In this document: positions 46,086 through 56,131 of the stretch, in pieces
How the letters are laid out: each line of letters starts with the position of its first letter
How positions within the stretch are numbered: the stretch's first letter is position 1
The notes under the pieces: generated by a model
What the model was told of the DNA's origin: nothing
What the model saw: only the letters and a program-made list of their open reading frames with translations
Database searches by the model: none
Program-made: the position numbers and the translations under genes
Assembly (NCBI GenBank): GCA_963848175.1
Contig: CAWKCO010000005.1
Span: 186,001 to 250,000 of the forward strand
Length of the DNA stretch: 64,000 bases
Direction of reading: 5' to 3'
Source of the DNA: JAMZMI01 sp963848175
GTDB lineage: Bacteria; Bacteroidota; Bacteroidia; Cytophagales; Cyclobacteriaceae

Positions 46086-49043
46086 ATGAGTATATCCGTG
46101 TTAAAGCCCCTTTTTAGCGCATTTTTGATCATATTTTTAGGTCTTCAAGCATTCTCGCAAACAACAATTTCAGGCCAAGTAACCGACGTGGATTCTGGCG
46201 AACCGTTGATTGGAGTTAATATTCTCGTGAAAGGAACTGTTCTCGGTACGGTCACTGATTACAATGGAAATTTCAGTCTAAAGGTAACGGCTAGTCCACC
46301 ATTTAATCTGGCCATTACCAGTATTGGTTATGAAAAGCAGGAGATTGAGATTACTTCTTCTGTTGTTTCAAACCTAAAGATCAAGATGACAGAGGCATTT
46401 ACTTTGGGGCAAGAAGTGGTCGTATCTGCTTCGAGAGTGGAGGAAAATATTCTTAAATCCCCTATAAGTATTGAGAAGATGGATATTTTGGCAATTCAAA
46501 ATACCGCTTCCGATGATTATTACAAGTCACTGTTCAACATGAAAGGGGTTGATATGACTTCAAGTAGTATCAATTTTCAGATCATTAATGCTAGGGGCTT
46601 TGCTTCCACTGGAAATACACGATTTGTACAATTGACAGATGGAATGGATACACAGGCACCTGCTTTGAATTTTCCTATTGGTAATTTAAATGGCCCTTCA
46701 GTATTGGATGTAGAGAGCATGGAGCTGATACCAGGTTCTTCCTCAGCGTTGTATGGCCCAAATGCCTTTAACGGGATTCTATTGGTCAATAGCAAGAATC
46801 CTTTTGATTATCAAGGAGCGAGTGCTTTTGTAAAAGTAGGAGTGAACCATGTAGGATCGCATGCAGATCGAAGTATGGCTCCAATGTATGAGGGTGCTGT
46901 CAGGTATGCCAAGGCATTCAATAATAAATTTGCTTTTAAAGTGAACTTCTCATATTCTCAAGCCAAGGACTGGCATGGAACATCTACCCATGATAGAAAC
47001 TCTGCTTTGAATCCTTTCGCCTCTATAGGTGGGGAAAATCCAGGGAAGGATATTATTCATAAAATGGGAGATGAGGCTGGACTTAATTTGGCAATCCTGT
47101 CCAGAAGTGGTAGTAATGAAGAGAAGCTAGGTTATCAAACAGTAGGATCCACTGGTTCAGGTGTTTTCGGGTCAGGACAGACGGGATGGCTGTTTGCTCA
47201 AAATGGTTTTTTGCCTGATCACGTTGTAACCACTCCAGGATATGAAGAGGTAAATATTGTCGATTATAATGCGGAAAATTTTAAAGCAAATGCAGGACTG
47301 TATTACCGGCTGAATGACAAACTAGAGTTAAGCTATCTCTACAATATGGGTTATGGCACAAGTGTCTATACTGGAGCTCAACGTTACTCTTTGAGTAATT
47401 TTAATATTCAACAACACCGTCTTCAGTTACGAGGAGATAATTTTTTCGTGAGGGCATACACAACTAGAGAAAATTCAGGAGACTCATACATTGCTGAGTT
47501 TTTAGGCGTTAAATCCATTGAGGATACTTATGGGAGTTTGAATTCTTATTTCACCGAATACGCAAATCAGTATTTGAAATCGTTATATGATCAAGGGTAC
47601 AGAAAAGAAGATAATCCAAACGATGTTCAATTGGAGGAAAAGAATCTAGCCCACCAATTTGCAAGGGCTCAAGTTGAAAGGAGTCTTTTGGATCCAAATT
47701 CAAAGGAGTTTCAAAAGCTTAAGGATGGACAGTTTTACGATGCTAAAGGAGAGAAATTAACAGTTCCCAATGGGCCACTGTTTAATGATAAGTCCAATCT
47801 ATATCATGGAGAGTTTCAATATGACTTCAAGAATCAGGTCGACTTTATGGAGTTGCAAATAGGAGCTAATGTGCGTTCGTTTGAGCTTAACTCCAAAGGA
47901 ACCATATTTCCTGATTCGACAAAATCTATTTTTATTAATGAGTTTGGTGCATACGTTCAAGCTGCCAAGAGCTTAGGAGATCATTTTAAATTGAGTGGAT
48001 CTGTACGTTATGACAAGAATCAAAATTTTGATGGTCAAGTAAATCCTCGTATATCTGGAGTGTATTCTATAAATGACCTTAATAATATTAGATTCTCTGT
48101 TCAGACAGGGTTTAGAAACCCGACCACTCAAGGACAGCACATAGATTTAGATATTTTATCATCCAGACTTTTAGGGGGGCTACCTCAATATTATGAGAGA
48201 TATGATTTACCTGGATTTAGTAGTACGGGTGAGCCATTGACATACACAAGAGGGTCAGTAGATATGTGGCGAAATTCTATTTTCTCAGGATCAGAAGATC
48301 GTTCTCTATTGGAGCCTTTTACGGTAGCTCAGCCTGTAAAGCCAGAGAAGGTGAAGTCGGTAGAAGTGGGATATAAGAGCTTGGTTGCTAACAAACTCTT
48401 GATTGATGCGGTATACTATTATAATCTTTATACTGACTTTATTACCCAAATAGGGCTAGTAAAATCAGCGGAAGTGACTCAAAACGAGGTAGATGACAAT
48501 ACTGATGGGGTCAATGATGATGAGTTTTATACCACCCTTGGCAACCCATATTATTTGTCCATGCTCTTAGGATCATCAGCTAATACATATAGTATTTATA
48601 CCAACCTCAACAAGCAAGTGACGGCTCAGGGTGCAGCTCTCGGTTTGACTTATAACTTACCTAATGGTTATTTGGTTGGGGCAAATTACAATTGGAATAA
48701 ATTTCTTAGTGAAAGAAACCCAAATGTGTTAAATGAGTTCAATACTCCAGAGCATAAGTTTAATGTCACTTTTGGCAATAGAAAACTAACGGAAAGGTTA
48801 GGATTTAATGTTTCTTATAGATGGCAAAGTGAGTTTAGATGGGAGTCGTCTTTTGCAATAGGAGATGTTCCTGCTTATTCTAATATCGATGCTCAAATAT
48901 CCTATAGACTTAAAGAGATCAAGTCTATGGTACGCATAGGAGGTTCTAATATTTTGAACAATTACTACTATCAAAGTTTAGGTGGACCAAATATTGGAGG
49001 CATTTATTACATCTCAATCACTTTTGATGAGTTGATGAACTAA
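46086..49043 (+). CDS. TonB-dependent outer-membrane receptor
   Basis: 985 residues from the ATG at 46086, chosen because the signal peptide (FLGLQAFSQ) follows it. The N-terminal CarboxypepD_reg domain is ISGQVTDVDSGEPLIGVNIL with GTVTDYNGNFSLKV and ITSIGYEKQEIEI. The plug domain follows (RFVQLTDGMDTQAPALNF, LELIPGSSSALYGPNAFNG-like residues), then a 22-strand barrel ending in aromatic ISITFDELMN. No SusD partner adjoins, so the substrate may be a metal chelate or vitamin; not determined. Confidence 0.93.
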   Translation: MSISVLKPLFSAFLIIFLGLQAFSQTTISGQVTDVDSGEPLIGVNILVKGTVLGTVTDYNGNFSLKVTASPPFNLAITSIGYEKQEIEITSSVVSNLKIKMTEAFTLGQEVVVSASRVEENILKSPISIEKMDILAIQNTASDDYYKSLFNMKGVDMTSSSINFQIINARGFASTGNTRFVQLTDGMDTQAPALNFPIGNLNGPSVLDVESMELIPGSSSALYGPNAFNGILLVNSKNPFDYQGASAFVKVGVNHVGSHADRSMAPMYEGAVRYAKAFNNKFAFKVNFSYSQAKDWHGTSTHDRNSALNPFASIGGENPGKDIIHKMGDEAGLNLAILSRSGSNEEKLGYQTVGSTGSGVFGSGQTGWLFAQNGFLPDHVVTTPGYEEVNIVDYNAENFKANAGLYYRLNDKLELSYLYNMGYGTSVYTGAQRYSLSNFNIQQHRLQLRGDNFFVRAYTTRENSGDSYIAEFLGVKSIEDTYGSLNSYFTEYANQYLKSLYDQGYRKEDNPNDVQLEEKNLAHQFARAQVERSLLDPNSKEFQKLKDGQFYDAKGEKLTVPNGPLFNDKSNLYHGEFQYDFKNQVDFMELQIGANVRSFELNSKGTIFPDSTKSIFINEFGAYVQAAKSLGDHFKLSGSVRYDKNQNFDGQVNPRISGVYSINDLNNIRFSVQTGFRNPTTQGQHIDLDILSSRLLGGLPQYYERYDLPGFSSTGEPLTYTRGSVDMWRNSIFSGSEDRSLLEPFTVAQPVKPEKVKSVEVGYKSLVANKLLIDAVYYYNLYTDFITQIGLVKSAEVTQNEVDDNTDGVNDDEFYTTLGNPYYLSMLLGSSANTYSIYTNLNKQVTAQGAALGLTYNLPNGYLVGANYNWNKFLSERNPNVLNEFNTPEHKFNVTFGNRKLTERLGFNVSYRWQSEFRWESSFAIGDVPAYSNIDAQISYRLKEIKSMVRIGGSNILNNYYYQSLGGPNIGGIYYISITFDELMN

Positions 49044-49064
49044 ACCCATTTAAAAAATAATTAG

Positions 49065-49093
49065 AACCCCGACCTCACAGTTGGGGTTTTTTT
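49065..49093 (+). terminator. terminator after the TonB receptor
   Basis: 9-bp stem AACCCCGAC / GTTGGGGTT (one G-U), 6-nt loop, then a T-run at 49087-49093. Confidence 0.88.
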
Positions 49094-49180
49094 ATGATTG
49101 AAATAAATTGGACCTGAATTGTTGAGGCACGCAAGAGGTTTTGTTTTCACCTTTTAAATTTGAATCTCAATTGAAAAAAT

Positions 49181-50014
49181 ATGGAAGATCAACCGTTTAA
49201 GCATTTTCATAATCTTCGTAATAAACTGTATATTATTGTCTTTGGCACAGACACTCCAGCTGGAAAGCTGTTTGATGTGGTTCTGCTTTATGCGATTCTA
49301 TTCAGTATTATTTCTGTTATGCTGGAAAGTGTCAAGGATATTCGAGATGAATATACCACGCTTTTTGTTGTATTGGAATGGTCGTTTACTATTTTCTTTA
49401 CCATTGAATATTTGATGCGAATTTTTATTACTCGCAAACCGCTAAGCTATGTTTTGAGTCCTTTAGGAATAGTCGATTTTCTTGCTTTGATGCCTACATA
49501 CCTTTCTATATTTATATCTGGAGGGAGTTATTTGCTGGTAGTGAGAGCCATCAGACTATTAAGGGTGTTTAGGATTTTCAAGTTGACCAGATATGTAGAG
49601 GAAGCAAAAATTTTAGGCTCAGCTCTTCAAGGAAGTAGCCGTAAAATTTTAGTTTTTATGGGAGCTGTTTCTACATTGATCATCATTACAGGCACGCTTA
49701 TGTATATGATTGAGGGTGGTGAAAACGGTTTTACAAGTATTCCTATAAGTATTTATTGGGCGGTGGTTACTGTTACTACGGTTGGGTATGGTGATATAGC
49801 TCCTCATACTATCTTGGGACAAACTTTTGCTACCTTGTTGATGCTAATAGGTTATGCTATCATTGCCGTCCCTACGGGAATTGTTACGTCTGAACTTACT
49901 AGGAAGAACGAATTGGAATCAGCGGCAAAGGTAAAGGAATGCTCGTCTTGCAATACAAGTAACCTTAAATCCGCAAACTTTTGTAGCAACTGCGGTTCTA
50001 GTCTAAGGGCATAA
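49181..50014 (+). CDS. voltage-gated potassium channel with C-terminal zinc ribbon
   Basis: 277 residues. Six TM segments. The S4-like helix has regularly spaced Arg (RAIRLLRVFRIFKLTRY, 122-138), and the pore has the selectivity filter TVTTVGYGD (200-205). The C-terminus carries CSSC (254-257) and CSNC (268-271), a four-Cys zinc-ribbon-like module after the last TM, placed in the cytoplasm. KvAP/Kch-like channels usually lack this. Confidence 0.9.
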   Translation: MEDQPFKHFHNLRNKLYIIVFGTDTPAGKLFDVVLLYAILFSIISVMLESVKDIRDEYTTLFVVLEWSFTIFFTIEYLMRIFITRKPLSYVLSPLGIVDFLALMPTYLSIFISGGSYLLVVRAIRLLRVFRIFKLTRYVEEAKILGSALQGSSRKILVFMGAVSTLIIITGTLMYMIEGGENGFTSIPISIYWAVVTVTTVGYGDIAPHTILGQTFATLLMLIGYAIIAVPTGIVTSELTRKNELESAAKVKECSSCNTSNLKSANFCSNCGSSLRA

Positions 50015-50045
50015 AAAAAGTCACGACTTTTGAGTCGTGACTTTT
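50013..50045. terminator. bidirectional terminator
   Basis: Perfect 12-bp stem AAAAGTCACGAC / GTCGTGACTTTT (50016-50027 with 50034-50045), with A and T runs on either side. It serves the channel gene and probably the convergent fasciclin gene. Confidence 0.9.
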
Positions 50046-50103
50046 GGTATTATTGTTTTTGGCAATTTCATCAATACCTAGTGTATTAGAAAACCAATCT
50101 TAA

Positions 50104-51222
50104 TTATTGTGCTTCGGTTGCAACATGTAAGATAGCAGCTACATGTACTGCGCCATTTGTTCCTGCTCCGATTTCTTTATAATCAAACGCATCTGGTTTG
50201 AATATTGGAGAGTAGGTTGTTTGATCTTGAGGATTTGAAGCCAATACCAATCCAGCAGGAGTCTTAGCTGAAATTGGCACTTTTAAGACAGTGTAGGTTT
50301 TTCCACTCATCATAGTGTAAGTAGCACCAACGTTTGTTTCGGCATTAATTGATCCTATGATATCTGAACCTTTGTAAATGCCTTTATCTGTAATTTGATT
50401 TAAAAGAAACCCTCTTGCTGCTGCTGCAGAGGATGTAAGTGACGCTATCAATGTGGCTTTGTCTATTTCTTTACTAGCGGCTATTGCTGCTAAAACATCG
50501 TTTACTGGTAAAAAAGCAGTATAGCCATTTTCAGAAGACTGGTCGGCTAAGATTTGAGCAATGCTTTTTTCTCCTGTAGGTACTTCTTCATCAGCTTTGT
50601 CTATCACGATTCGCAAATCAGAGAAAACTGAACCTAAAAGCACTGGCTGAGCCATTGTTCCTAGGTTAATTCCGATTTTCAAAAATACAGTTGGTGGAAT
50701 CAAAATTCTGTTTACAACGTGAATCACTCCGTTTGTCGCCTTTTTGTTTGCAGCTACAACCTCTACAGCGGTATTCGATCCGCCTTCCTTAATTGTATTG
50801 TTTGCGTTCCAAGTGATTTTTTCACCTTGTTTTGTAGTGAAAGTGGTGCCGAAATCAGCTTCTAGCTTTTGTCCTTCCACAAAGTGAAAAGCCAAAACAG
50901 TAGCTATTACTTCAGGAGCTACCGTAGTTAAATCCTCTGTGTCTAGTGTAGCTCTTAATGTATCAAATGCAGCATTGTTAGGAAGGAAAATGGTGTAGCT
51001 TTTTGTTGAATCAGAGATATCCGGAAGTAACGCGGAGTTTAGTTCATAAAACTGCTTAAAATCTGAATAATTAGGATCAGAGGCAACAATTGCGGATAGG
51101 GATAATGTTGCCTTTGCTTCTGGGGTAGGCTCATCATCACCACAGCTCATCGTGAACGTAAGTCCTGCCGCCAAGGCCAGCAAAAAGAACAATTGGAATT
51201 TTTTTAATATTGTCTTCATCAT
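50104..51222 (-). CDS. fasciclin (FAS1) domain lipoprotein
   Basis: 372 residues. Lipobox FTMSCGDDE. Two FAS1 domains: the first has YTIFLPNNAAFDTLRATL and GVIHVVNRILIPP, the second YTAFLPVNDVLAAIAAS and GAVHVAAILHVAT. FAS1 domains mediate adhesion or matrix contact at the cell surface. Single gene, with a terminator shared with the channel gene. Confidence 0.92.
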   Translation of the reverse strand: MMKTILKKFQLFFLLALAAGLTFTMSCGDDEPTPEAKATLSLSAIVASDPNYSDFKQFYELNSALLPDISDSTKSYTIFLPNNAAFDTLRATLDTEDLTTVAPEVIATVLAFHFVEGQKLEADFGTTFTTKQGEKITWNANNTIKEGGSNTAVEVVAANKKATNGVIHVVNRILIPPTVFLKIGINLGTMAQPVLLGSVFSDLRIVIDKADEEVPTGEKSIAQILADQSSENGYTAFLPVNDVLAAIAASKEIDKATLIASLTSSAAAARGFLLNQITDKGIYKGSDIIGSINAETNVGATYTMMSGKTYTVLKVPISAKTPAGLVLASNPQDQTTYSPIFKPDAFDYKEIGAGTNGAVHVAAILHVATEAQ

Positions 51223-51394
51223 TGTCGTTTTAGTTTTGAATGGAGTTGTTTATTGATCTAATTTAAAGTAAAATTTCTCGGGAGAAATAGGTTGGTTGAA
51301 ATATTTATACACACTTCTCTATAAATTTTGATCAATCTAATATCAAACGTCATGCTTGTCAATATTGTTCGATGAATGCCCAAACAGTTTCGAC

Positions 51395-52243
51395 TCAATA
51401 TCTTTTTATAAGCTTTAAACAAATTTGATCCCCAGTATTTTTCTGAGCCAGTTGGTTAATTGACTGTTCGGTGAGCTGAAAGACTCTGGGATAACCTCCT
51501 GTGACTTGCCCATCTCTCATTAAAACCAGCAATTCACCTGAAGGGGTCAGTTGGGTAGTCCCTGGAACCACGGGAGAGGTGATCATAGTATGATTGTGCG
51601 AAAGGTCAACTGGACTTTCTAGCTGATAACCCATTCGATTGTTTGCTTTGATTAGGAGAGGAGTAGAGAGTAGCTGATTCATTGTTTTTTTTGGAATCAA
51701 TCCAAACTCGATCCCTGGAACGACTTCAATAAACTCCAATTGAGTAATTGTTAATTTGATACGTCCATTTTGATTGTCAGTGGAAGCGTATGAGTCGAAA
51801 CTCAAGGTGTCTTCTTTCATGAGCTGATCGGCTTCCGTAATCCCTTTGTACTGAGAATAACTTCCTAAAACCTTATCGGCTTGTAGGCCATGAATAGCGA
51901 GGTAGGCTCGGACACCATGTTTAGGTTTCCCGAAGCTTAAAATGTCATTTGCTTCAATTTGAAGCGCCTTGTTGTTAGCGATGGGCTCACTATTGATGGT
52001 GGGTGATAAGTCAGCTCCTGCGATAGCGATAAGAGCTTGATCATGGAATAAGATTTTTGGACCTATTTGTGTGATTTCGATGACTGGATGGTTATACGGG
52101 TTGTTCACAAGCAGATTTGCCAAACGAGCGTTATCTTGATCCATGGCTCCTGAAATGGGAATCCCGTATTGGCGAAAGCCATATCTACCCATATCTTGTA
52201 TGGAAGTGTGTAATCCACTGGTGAGAATCGTGAGCTTACCCAT
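51395..52243 (-). CDS. pxpC: 5-oxoprolinase subunit C (carboxyltransferase-like)
   Basis: About 282 residues from the ATG at 52243, inside the end of pxpB; a longer frame upstream is not family-like. LTILTSGLHTSIQDMGRYGF, ISGAMDQDNARLANLLVNNP and VPGTTQLTPSGELLVLMRDG are the AHS2/biotin-dependent carboxyltransferase-like motifs. Together with PxpA and PxpB it cleaves 5-oxoproline to glutamate using ATP. Confidence 0.93.
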   Translation of the reverse strand: MGKLTILTSGLHTSIQDMGRYGFRQYGIPISGAMDQDNARLANLLVNNPYNHPVIEITQIGPKILFHDQALIAIAGADLSPTINSEPIANNKALQIEANDILSFGKPKHGVRAYLAIHGLQADKVLGSYSQYKGITEADQLMKEDTLSFDSYASTDNQNGRIKLTITQLEFIEVVPGIEFGLIPKKTMNQLLSTPLLIKANNRMGYQLESPVDLSHNHTMITSPVVPGTTQLTPSGELLVLMRDGQVTGGYPRVFQLTEQSINQLAQKNTGDQICLKLIKRY

Positions 52244-52970
52244 GTCGTAGATCATTAAAATTGAAAACGCCTGTGGAAAGCTGGATTTTAATGATAGCGT
52301 GTTCTTCTGAGCAAATAGGACGAAATTTGATTTTGTCTCCTGCTTCAATCAAACATGGTGGGGTTGATCGGGGATCAAAAAGAGGAACAGGACAGTTTCC
52401 GATCACATGCCAGCCGCCCGGTGATTCCATTGGATAAATACCCGTTTGAGCACCTCCAATGGCCACATCTCCTTGTGCAATCTGTCGGGAAGGGGTGGCT
52501 TTTCTTGGGCAGTGAAGTTTTTCATCTAACCCACCCAGATACATAAACCCGGGAAGGAATCCCATCATGTATACCAGATATTCGGGAGCGCTATGGCGAT
52601 GTACCACTTCTTCATGTGGCAGATTAACCTGCTTCGAAAAGTGTAAAAGATCACTTGCCAGACTGGAATCATAGCACACAGGCAGTACCCAAGTTTCGGG
52701 TTTTTGCAATTCAATCTTTTTAATATTCAGTTCTTTGAGCGACTTTATTAAGGATTGAGAGCTTGTGATCGTTTGGTCAAAATGGATGGCCAGGCTCGCA
52801 TAACCGTGAAATGTCTCCCAAATCCCAGAAATAGCCGACTGTTTTAGCGACCGCTCCACTGCCAGAATTTCTTCCAGTATTTTAGGAGAAACTACTTCTG
52901 TCCATGATAGCAACAAGGTGGAAGCATCGAGGTTTTGAAATGATATTTTTCTCCAAAAACGTCTATTCAT
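52236..52970 (-). CDS. pxpB: 5-oxoprolinase subunit B
   Basis: 244 residues. The AHS1/KipI-type motifs VYMMGFLPGFMYLGGLDEKL, RKATPSRQIAQGDVAIGGAQ and TGIYPMESPGGWHVIG are complete. The start overlaps the pxpA stop by 8 bp and the end overlaps pxpC, so the three are one coupled unit. Confidence 0.93.
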   Translation of the reverse strand: MNRRFWRKISFQNLDASTLLLSWTEVVSPKILEEILAVERSLKQSAISGIWETFHGYASLAIHFDQTITSSQSLIKSLKELNIKKIELQKPETWVLPVCYDSSLASDLLHFSKQVNLPHEEVVHRHSAPEYLVYMMGFLPGFMYLGGLDEKLHCPRKATPSRQIAQGDVAIGGAQTGIYPMESPGGWHVIGNCPVPLFDPRSTPPCLIEAGDKIKFRPICSEEHAIIKIQLSTGVFNFNDLRHG

Positions 52971-53670
52971 GTAGCTCTTTCGATAAATTTCTCACAATGT
53001 TTAGTGCATTGGTATTATCACCATGCACACAAAAGGTATCTGCTATTAAACGGACGTTATTGCCCGACAAGGTTCTTACAGTTTGATCCCTCCAGATTTG
53101 GAGGACTTGAGTTTTTACCTTCTCAGGGTCTGAAATACAAGCCTCGGGGTTTGAACGCTGCACTAGCGAAAGGTCGTCATTATAAGCCCTATCACCAAAG
53201 GCTTCATAAATGATGGGATGTCCTTGATCCTTGGCCATTGAAGCAAGTACTGATTGATATGGAACGAAAAATGGGATAGACCGCTCATTGCTACAAGCAT
53301 TGAGTAGGCATTGAGCAATTTCTTCGTCATGACGGGCGAGATTGTAAAGTGCACCATGGGCTTTGATATGGTGAAGCGTGGTGTTTTGTGTTGCGCAAAT
53401 GGACTTCAATGATTTTACTTGCTGTATAATGCTTGCTTCCAAAGCCTGATTACGTATGGATATTTTTTTTCTACCAAAATTCGTCCGATCGGGAAACGAA
53501 GGATGTGCGCCTACTTTTACGTCATATTTTATGGCCAATTTGACGGTTTCAAGCATAGAATCTTCATCACCAGCATGACCACCACAAGCAATGCTACATG
53601 CATCAATATAGGGCATGAGTTTTTCATCGTTATTCATTCCCTCACCTAAATCACAATTGATTTTCCACAT
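52963..53670 (-). CDS. pxpA: 5-oxoprolinase subunit A (LamB/YcsF family)
   Basis: 235 residues from the ATG at 53670 (MWKINCDLGEGMNNDEKLMP). IACGGHAGD, GAHPSFPDRTNFGRK, IKAHGALYN and FGDRAYNDDLSLV are the YcsF-family motifs. First gene of pxpABC, which removes 5-oxoproline formed from glutamine and peptides. No transporter gene adjoins. Confidence 0.93.
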   Translation of the reverse strand: MWKINCDLGEGMNNDEKLMPYIDACSIACGGHAGDEDSMLETVKLAIKYDVKVGAHPSFPDRTNFGRKKISIRNQALEASIIQQVKSLKSICATQNTTLHHIKAHGALYNLARHDEEIAQCLLNACSNERSIPFFVPYQSVLASMAKDQGHPIIYEAFGDRAYNDDLSLVQRSNPEACISDPEKVKTQVLQIWRDQTVRTLSGNNVRLIADTFCVHGDNTNALNIVRNLSKELHE

Positions 53671-53804
53671 TGTAGTACGTCTCAAAACCGTTTTTTTTAT
53701 ATTTCGTACAAAATGATGTGATTTGAAGCTGAAGATTCACCCCTCAAATCCGAGCTCGTGAAAATCACATGCTCAGTATTCAATTAAATATATAGATAAA
53801 AATC

Positions 53805-54146
53805 ATGGTGAAAATATACCATAATCCTAGATGTACCAAGAGTCGGGAGACGCTGGCGATCTTAAACGGAAAGAAAGAAAAGGTGGAAGTAGTGGAGTAT
53901 TTGAAAGAAACACCGAATCGCAATGAAATCGAGGAGATCATTTCATTGTTAGGAATTAAGCCTCAAGATCTGGTAAGGAAAAGTGAGCCAGAATATAAAG
54001 AGCATTTCAAAGGTAAAGATTTGACGGATGCTCAATGGATAGATGCGTTGTGTATGCATCCTAAGCTGTTGGAGAGACCCATAGTTGTAAAAAATGGCAA
54101 GGCGGCTATTGGAAGACCTCCAGAGAAAGTACTGGAAATCTTATGA
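53805..54146 (+). CDS. arsC: ArsC/Spx-family reductase
   Basis: 113 residues. KIYHNPRCTKSRETLAIL holds the redox Cys (C10), and LLERPIVVKNGKAAIGRPPE holds the Arg pair of ArsC. Glutaredoxin-type arsenate reductases have this layout; no ars operon is nearby, so the substrate is not certain. Its stop overlaps the start of the next gene. Confidence 0.85.
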   Translation: MVKIYHNPRCTKSRETLAILNGKKEKVEVVEYLKETPNRNEIEEIISLLGIKPQDLVRKSEPEYKEHFKGKDLTDAQWIDALCMHPKLLERPIVVKNGKAAIGRPPEKVLEIL

Positions 54147-55108
54147 GGGCAATTATTTGCAAGGAGTTTGGAGCTATAGAAGATGTGGTTTTCGGTGAAC
54201 TGACTGATCCTAAAGTTGCTGAAGATGAGGTTTTGATAAAAGTGGCCTTTTGTGGAGTGAATTTCCCTGATACTTTGATAGTTCAGGGTAAATATCAGTT
54301 TTCTCCATCGAGACCTTTCGCTCCGGGAGGAGAAGTTTCAGGCGAGGTGATCGAAGTGGGGATCAATGTTAAAAACATCAAAAAAGGTGATCGCGTGTTG
54401 GCGGCCATGGGGTGGGGAGGCTTTTCTGCTTTGGCTGTAGCCAAATCTTCTAATGTGTTTAAAATCCCTGCGGGTGTGCCTTTAGATAAAGCTGCTGCAC
54501 TTTTAGAGACCTACGCCACTGCTTATTATGCTTTGCGCAACCGTGGGTGCTTAGAAAAAGGAGAAACTCTGGTGGTGCTTGGTGCGGCCGGGGGGACGGG
54601 TTCGGCGGCAGTGCAGATAGGGGTACAGTTGGGCGCACGTGTGATTGCGTGTGTTTCTTCGGAGGAAAAGGTGAGTTTTTGTAAAGAGAATGGCGCGCAC
54701 GAAGTAGTTAATTATGTGACTTCTGATCTTAAAAACGAACTAAAAACTCTGGGAGGTGCCGATGTGGTTTTTGATCCTGTGGGTGGCAATAATTCCGAAA
54801 TGGCTTTTAGAGCTTTGAAACCAAATGGGAGGCATTTGGTAGTTGGGTTTGCTTCGGGCGATATGCCTGCTTTACCTTGGAATTTGCCTTTGTTGAAAAG
54901 TGCATCAATCATCGGGGTTTTTTGGGGGTACTTCTGGAGAAATGAACCTTTAGCGAATGCTAAAAATGTAGAAATATTGCTTTACTGGCTCGAAGAGGGT
55001 AAAATTGACCCAAAGATAACGAAGGAGTATGCGCTTGAGGATGGGGGAGAAGCACTTCTGGATATTGCAGAGCGCAGAGTCGTGGGAAAGATTGTACTCA
55101 AGGTATAA
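54143..55108 (+). CDS. NADPH:quinone oxidoreductase (zinc-independent MDR family)
   Basis: 321 residues. The N-terminal GroES-like fold has VAFCGVNFPDTLIVQGKYQ and GGEVSGEVIEVG; the Rossmann part has LVVLGAAGGTGSAAVQIG and ADVVFDPVGGN. No zinc-binding Cys set, as in QOR. It overlaps arsC by 4 bp (ATGA), so the two are co-translated. Confidence 0.9.
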   Translation: MRAIICKEFGAIEDVVFGELTDPKVAEDEVLIKVAFCGVNFPDTLIVQGKYQFSPSRPFAPGGEVSGEVIEVGINVKNIKKGDRVLAAMGWGGFSALAVAKSSNVFKIPAGVPLDKAAALLETYATAYYALRNRGCLEKGETLVVLGAAGGTGSAAVQIGVQLGARVIACVSSEEKVSFCKENGAHEVVNYVTSDLKNELKTLGGADVVFDPVGGNNSEMAFRALKPNGRHLVVGFASGDMPALPWNLPLLKSASIIGVFWGYFWRNEPLANAKNVEILLYWLEEGKIDPKITKEYALEDGGEALLDIAERRVVGKIVLKV

Positions 55109-55110
55109 GA

Positions 55111-55145
55111 AAAGGGCTTCTTTTGATTACAAAGTAAGCCCGTTT
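55111..55145. terminator. convergent terminator
   Basis: GGGCTT / AAGCCC (55114-55119 with 55136-55141) with an inner TTTG/CAAA extension, between the convergent qor and NmrA genes. Confidence 0.65.
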
Positions 55146-55156
55146 CATTTAGGATG

Positions 55157-56005
55157 TTAGCTCTTAAAATCCCTTTCTAGCACAGTCCGCAAAGTCTCAG
55201 GCTTACCTTCGATCAATTTTTCTATATCGTTACTCTGATTGGCCACTTTTCCCGAGCGAATTAAATTGTAGACGGGAATCATATAGGCTGCAATGAAATC
55301 AGGTGCACCACCCATTTTCAGTGCCTCGCGGTAAGTTTCATCATCTGGGTTTGGATATGATATTTTTTCACCCAAAATCTCCGATAAATGCTGCGCCGCA
55401 TCAAAGTAGCTGATTAATTCAGGCCCAAGGAGCGTGTAGACTTTTCCGGAAAGAGACTTATCCAATAGGATAGTTGCCGCGGCTTCCCCTATGTCTTTGG
55501 TAGAAATAAAAGCTGTTTTCCCTTCCCCAGCAGGAGAAAATACAATTTTTCGCTGTTCGATATTCTCTCGTTCATAGTGTCCAAAATTTTGCATGAAAAA
55601 CCCGGGACGAAGGATGGTATGTTCAATTGAAAGACTTTTCAATTTTTCTTCCATTTGCCCGTGAAAAGGCAATTCTGAAAGGTCATTCATTCCATTAGCC
55701 GATAGGTAGATGACATTGCCAATATTCTTTTCTTTCAAATAATCAATAAAAGGGGACATCATCTCAAACAGCGAAAGTTCTAAGGGTGGTCCTAAGACAA
55801 ATACGCCATCAGATCCATCTACAGCATGAAAAGTTGATGGATCATTGAAATCAAAATGAACAGCCTGTGCGTTATCGCTGAATAAAGTTTTTGCTTTGTC
55901 AGTATGCCTGCTTGCGGCCACAGGTCGTTCACCTTTTTTGATCAGGTGATGGATAACTTCACGTCCTACTGTTCCGGTAGCACCGGTAATAAAATATTTA
56001 CTCAT
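55157..56005 (-). CDS. NmrA-family NAD(P)-binding oxidoreductase
   Basis: 282 residues from the ATG at 56005. MSKYFITGATGTVGREVIHH is the Rossmann GxxGxxG start; VIYLSANGMNDLSELPFHGQ and LRPGFFMQNF follow as in the NmrA/azoreductase-like group. Probably a redox-responsive quinone or azo reductase. It is divergent from an HxlR regulator, a common arrangement in which the regulator controls it. Confidence 0.88.
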   Translation of the reverse strand: MSKYFITGATGTVGREVIHHLIKKGERPVAASRHTDKAKTLFSDNAQAVHFDFNDPSTFHAVDGSDGVFVLGPPLELSLFEMMSPFIDYLKEKNIGNVIYLSANGMNDLSELPFHGQMEEKLKSLSIEHTILRPGFFMQNFGHYERENIEQRKIVFSPAGEGKTAFISTKDIGEAAATILLDKSLSGKVYTLLGPELISYFDAAQHLSEILGEKISYPNPDDETYREALKMGGAPDFIAAYMIPVYNLIRSGKVANQSNDIEKLIEGKPETLRTVLERDFKS

Positions 56006-56131
56006 GGTCTTTTTTCTTTCAAATCTGACGCTAATAGTATTTATTTGCAAGTAGGTACATTTTTGTGTGATTGTTACATTATTGATACTAATGTTGATTA
56101 TCAGATATTTATTAAAAAAAATATTTTAAAA

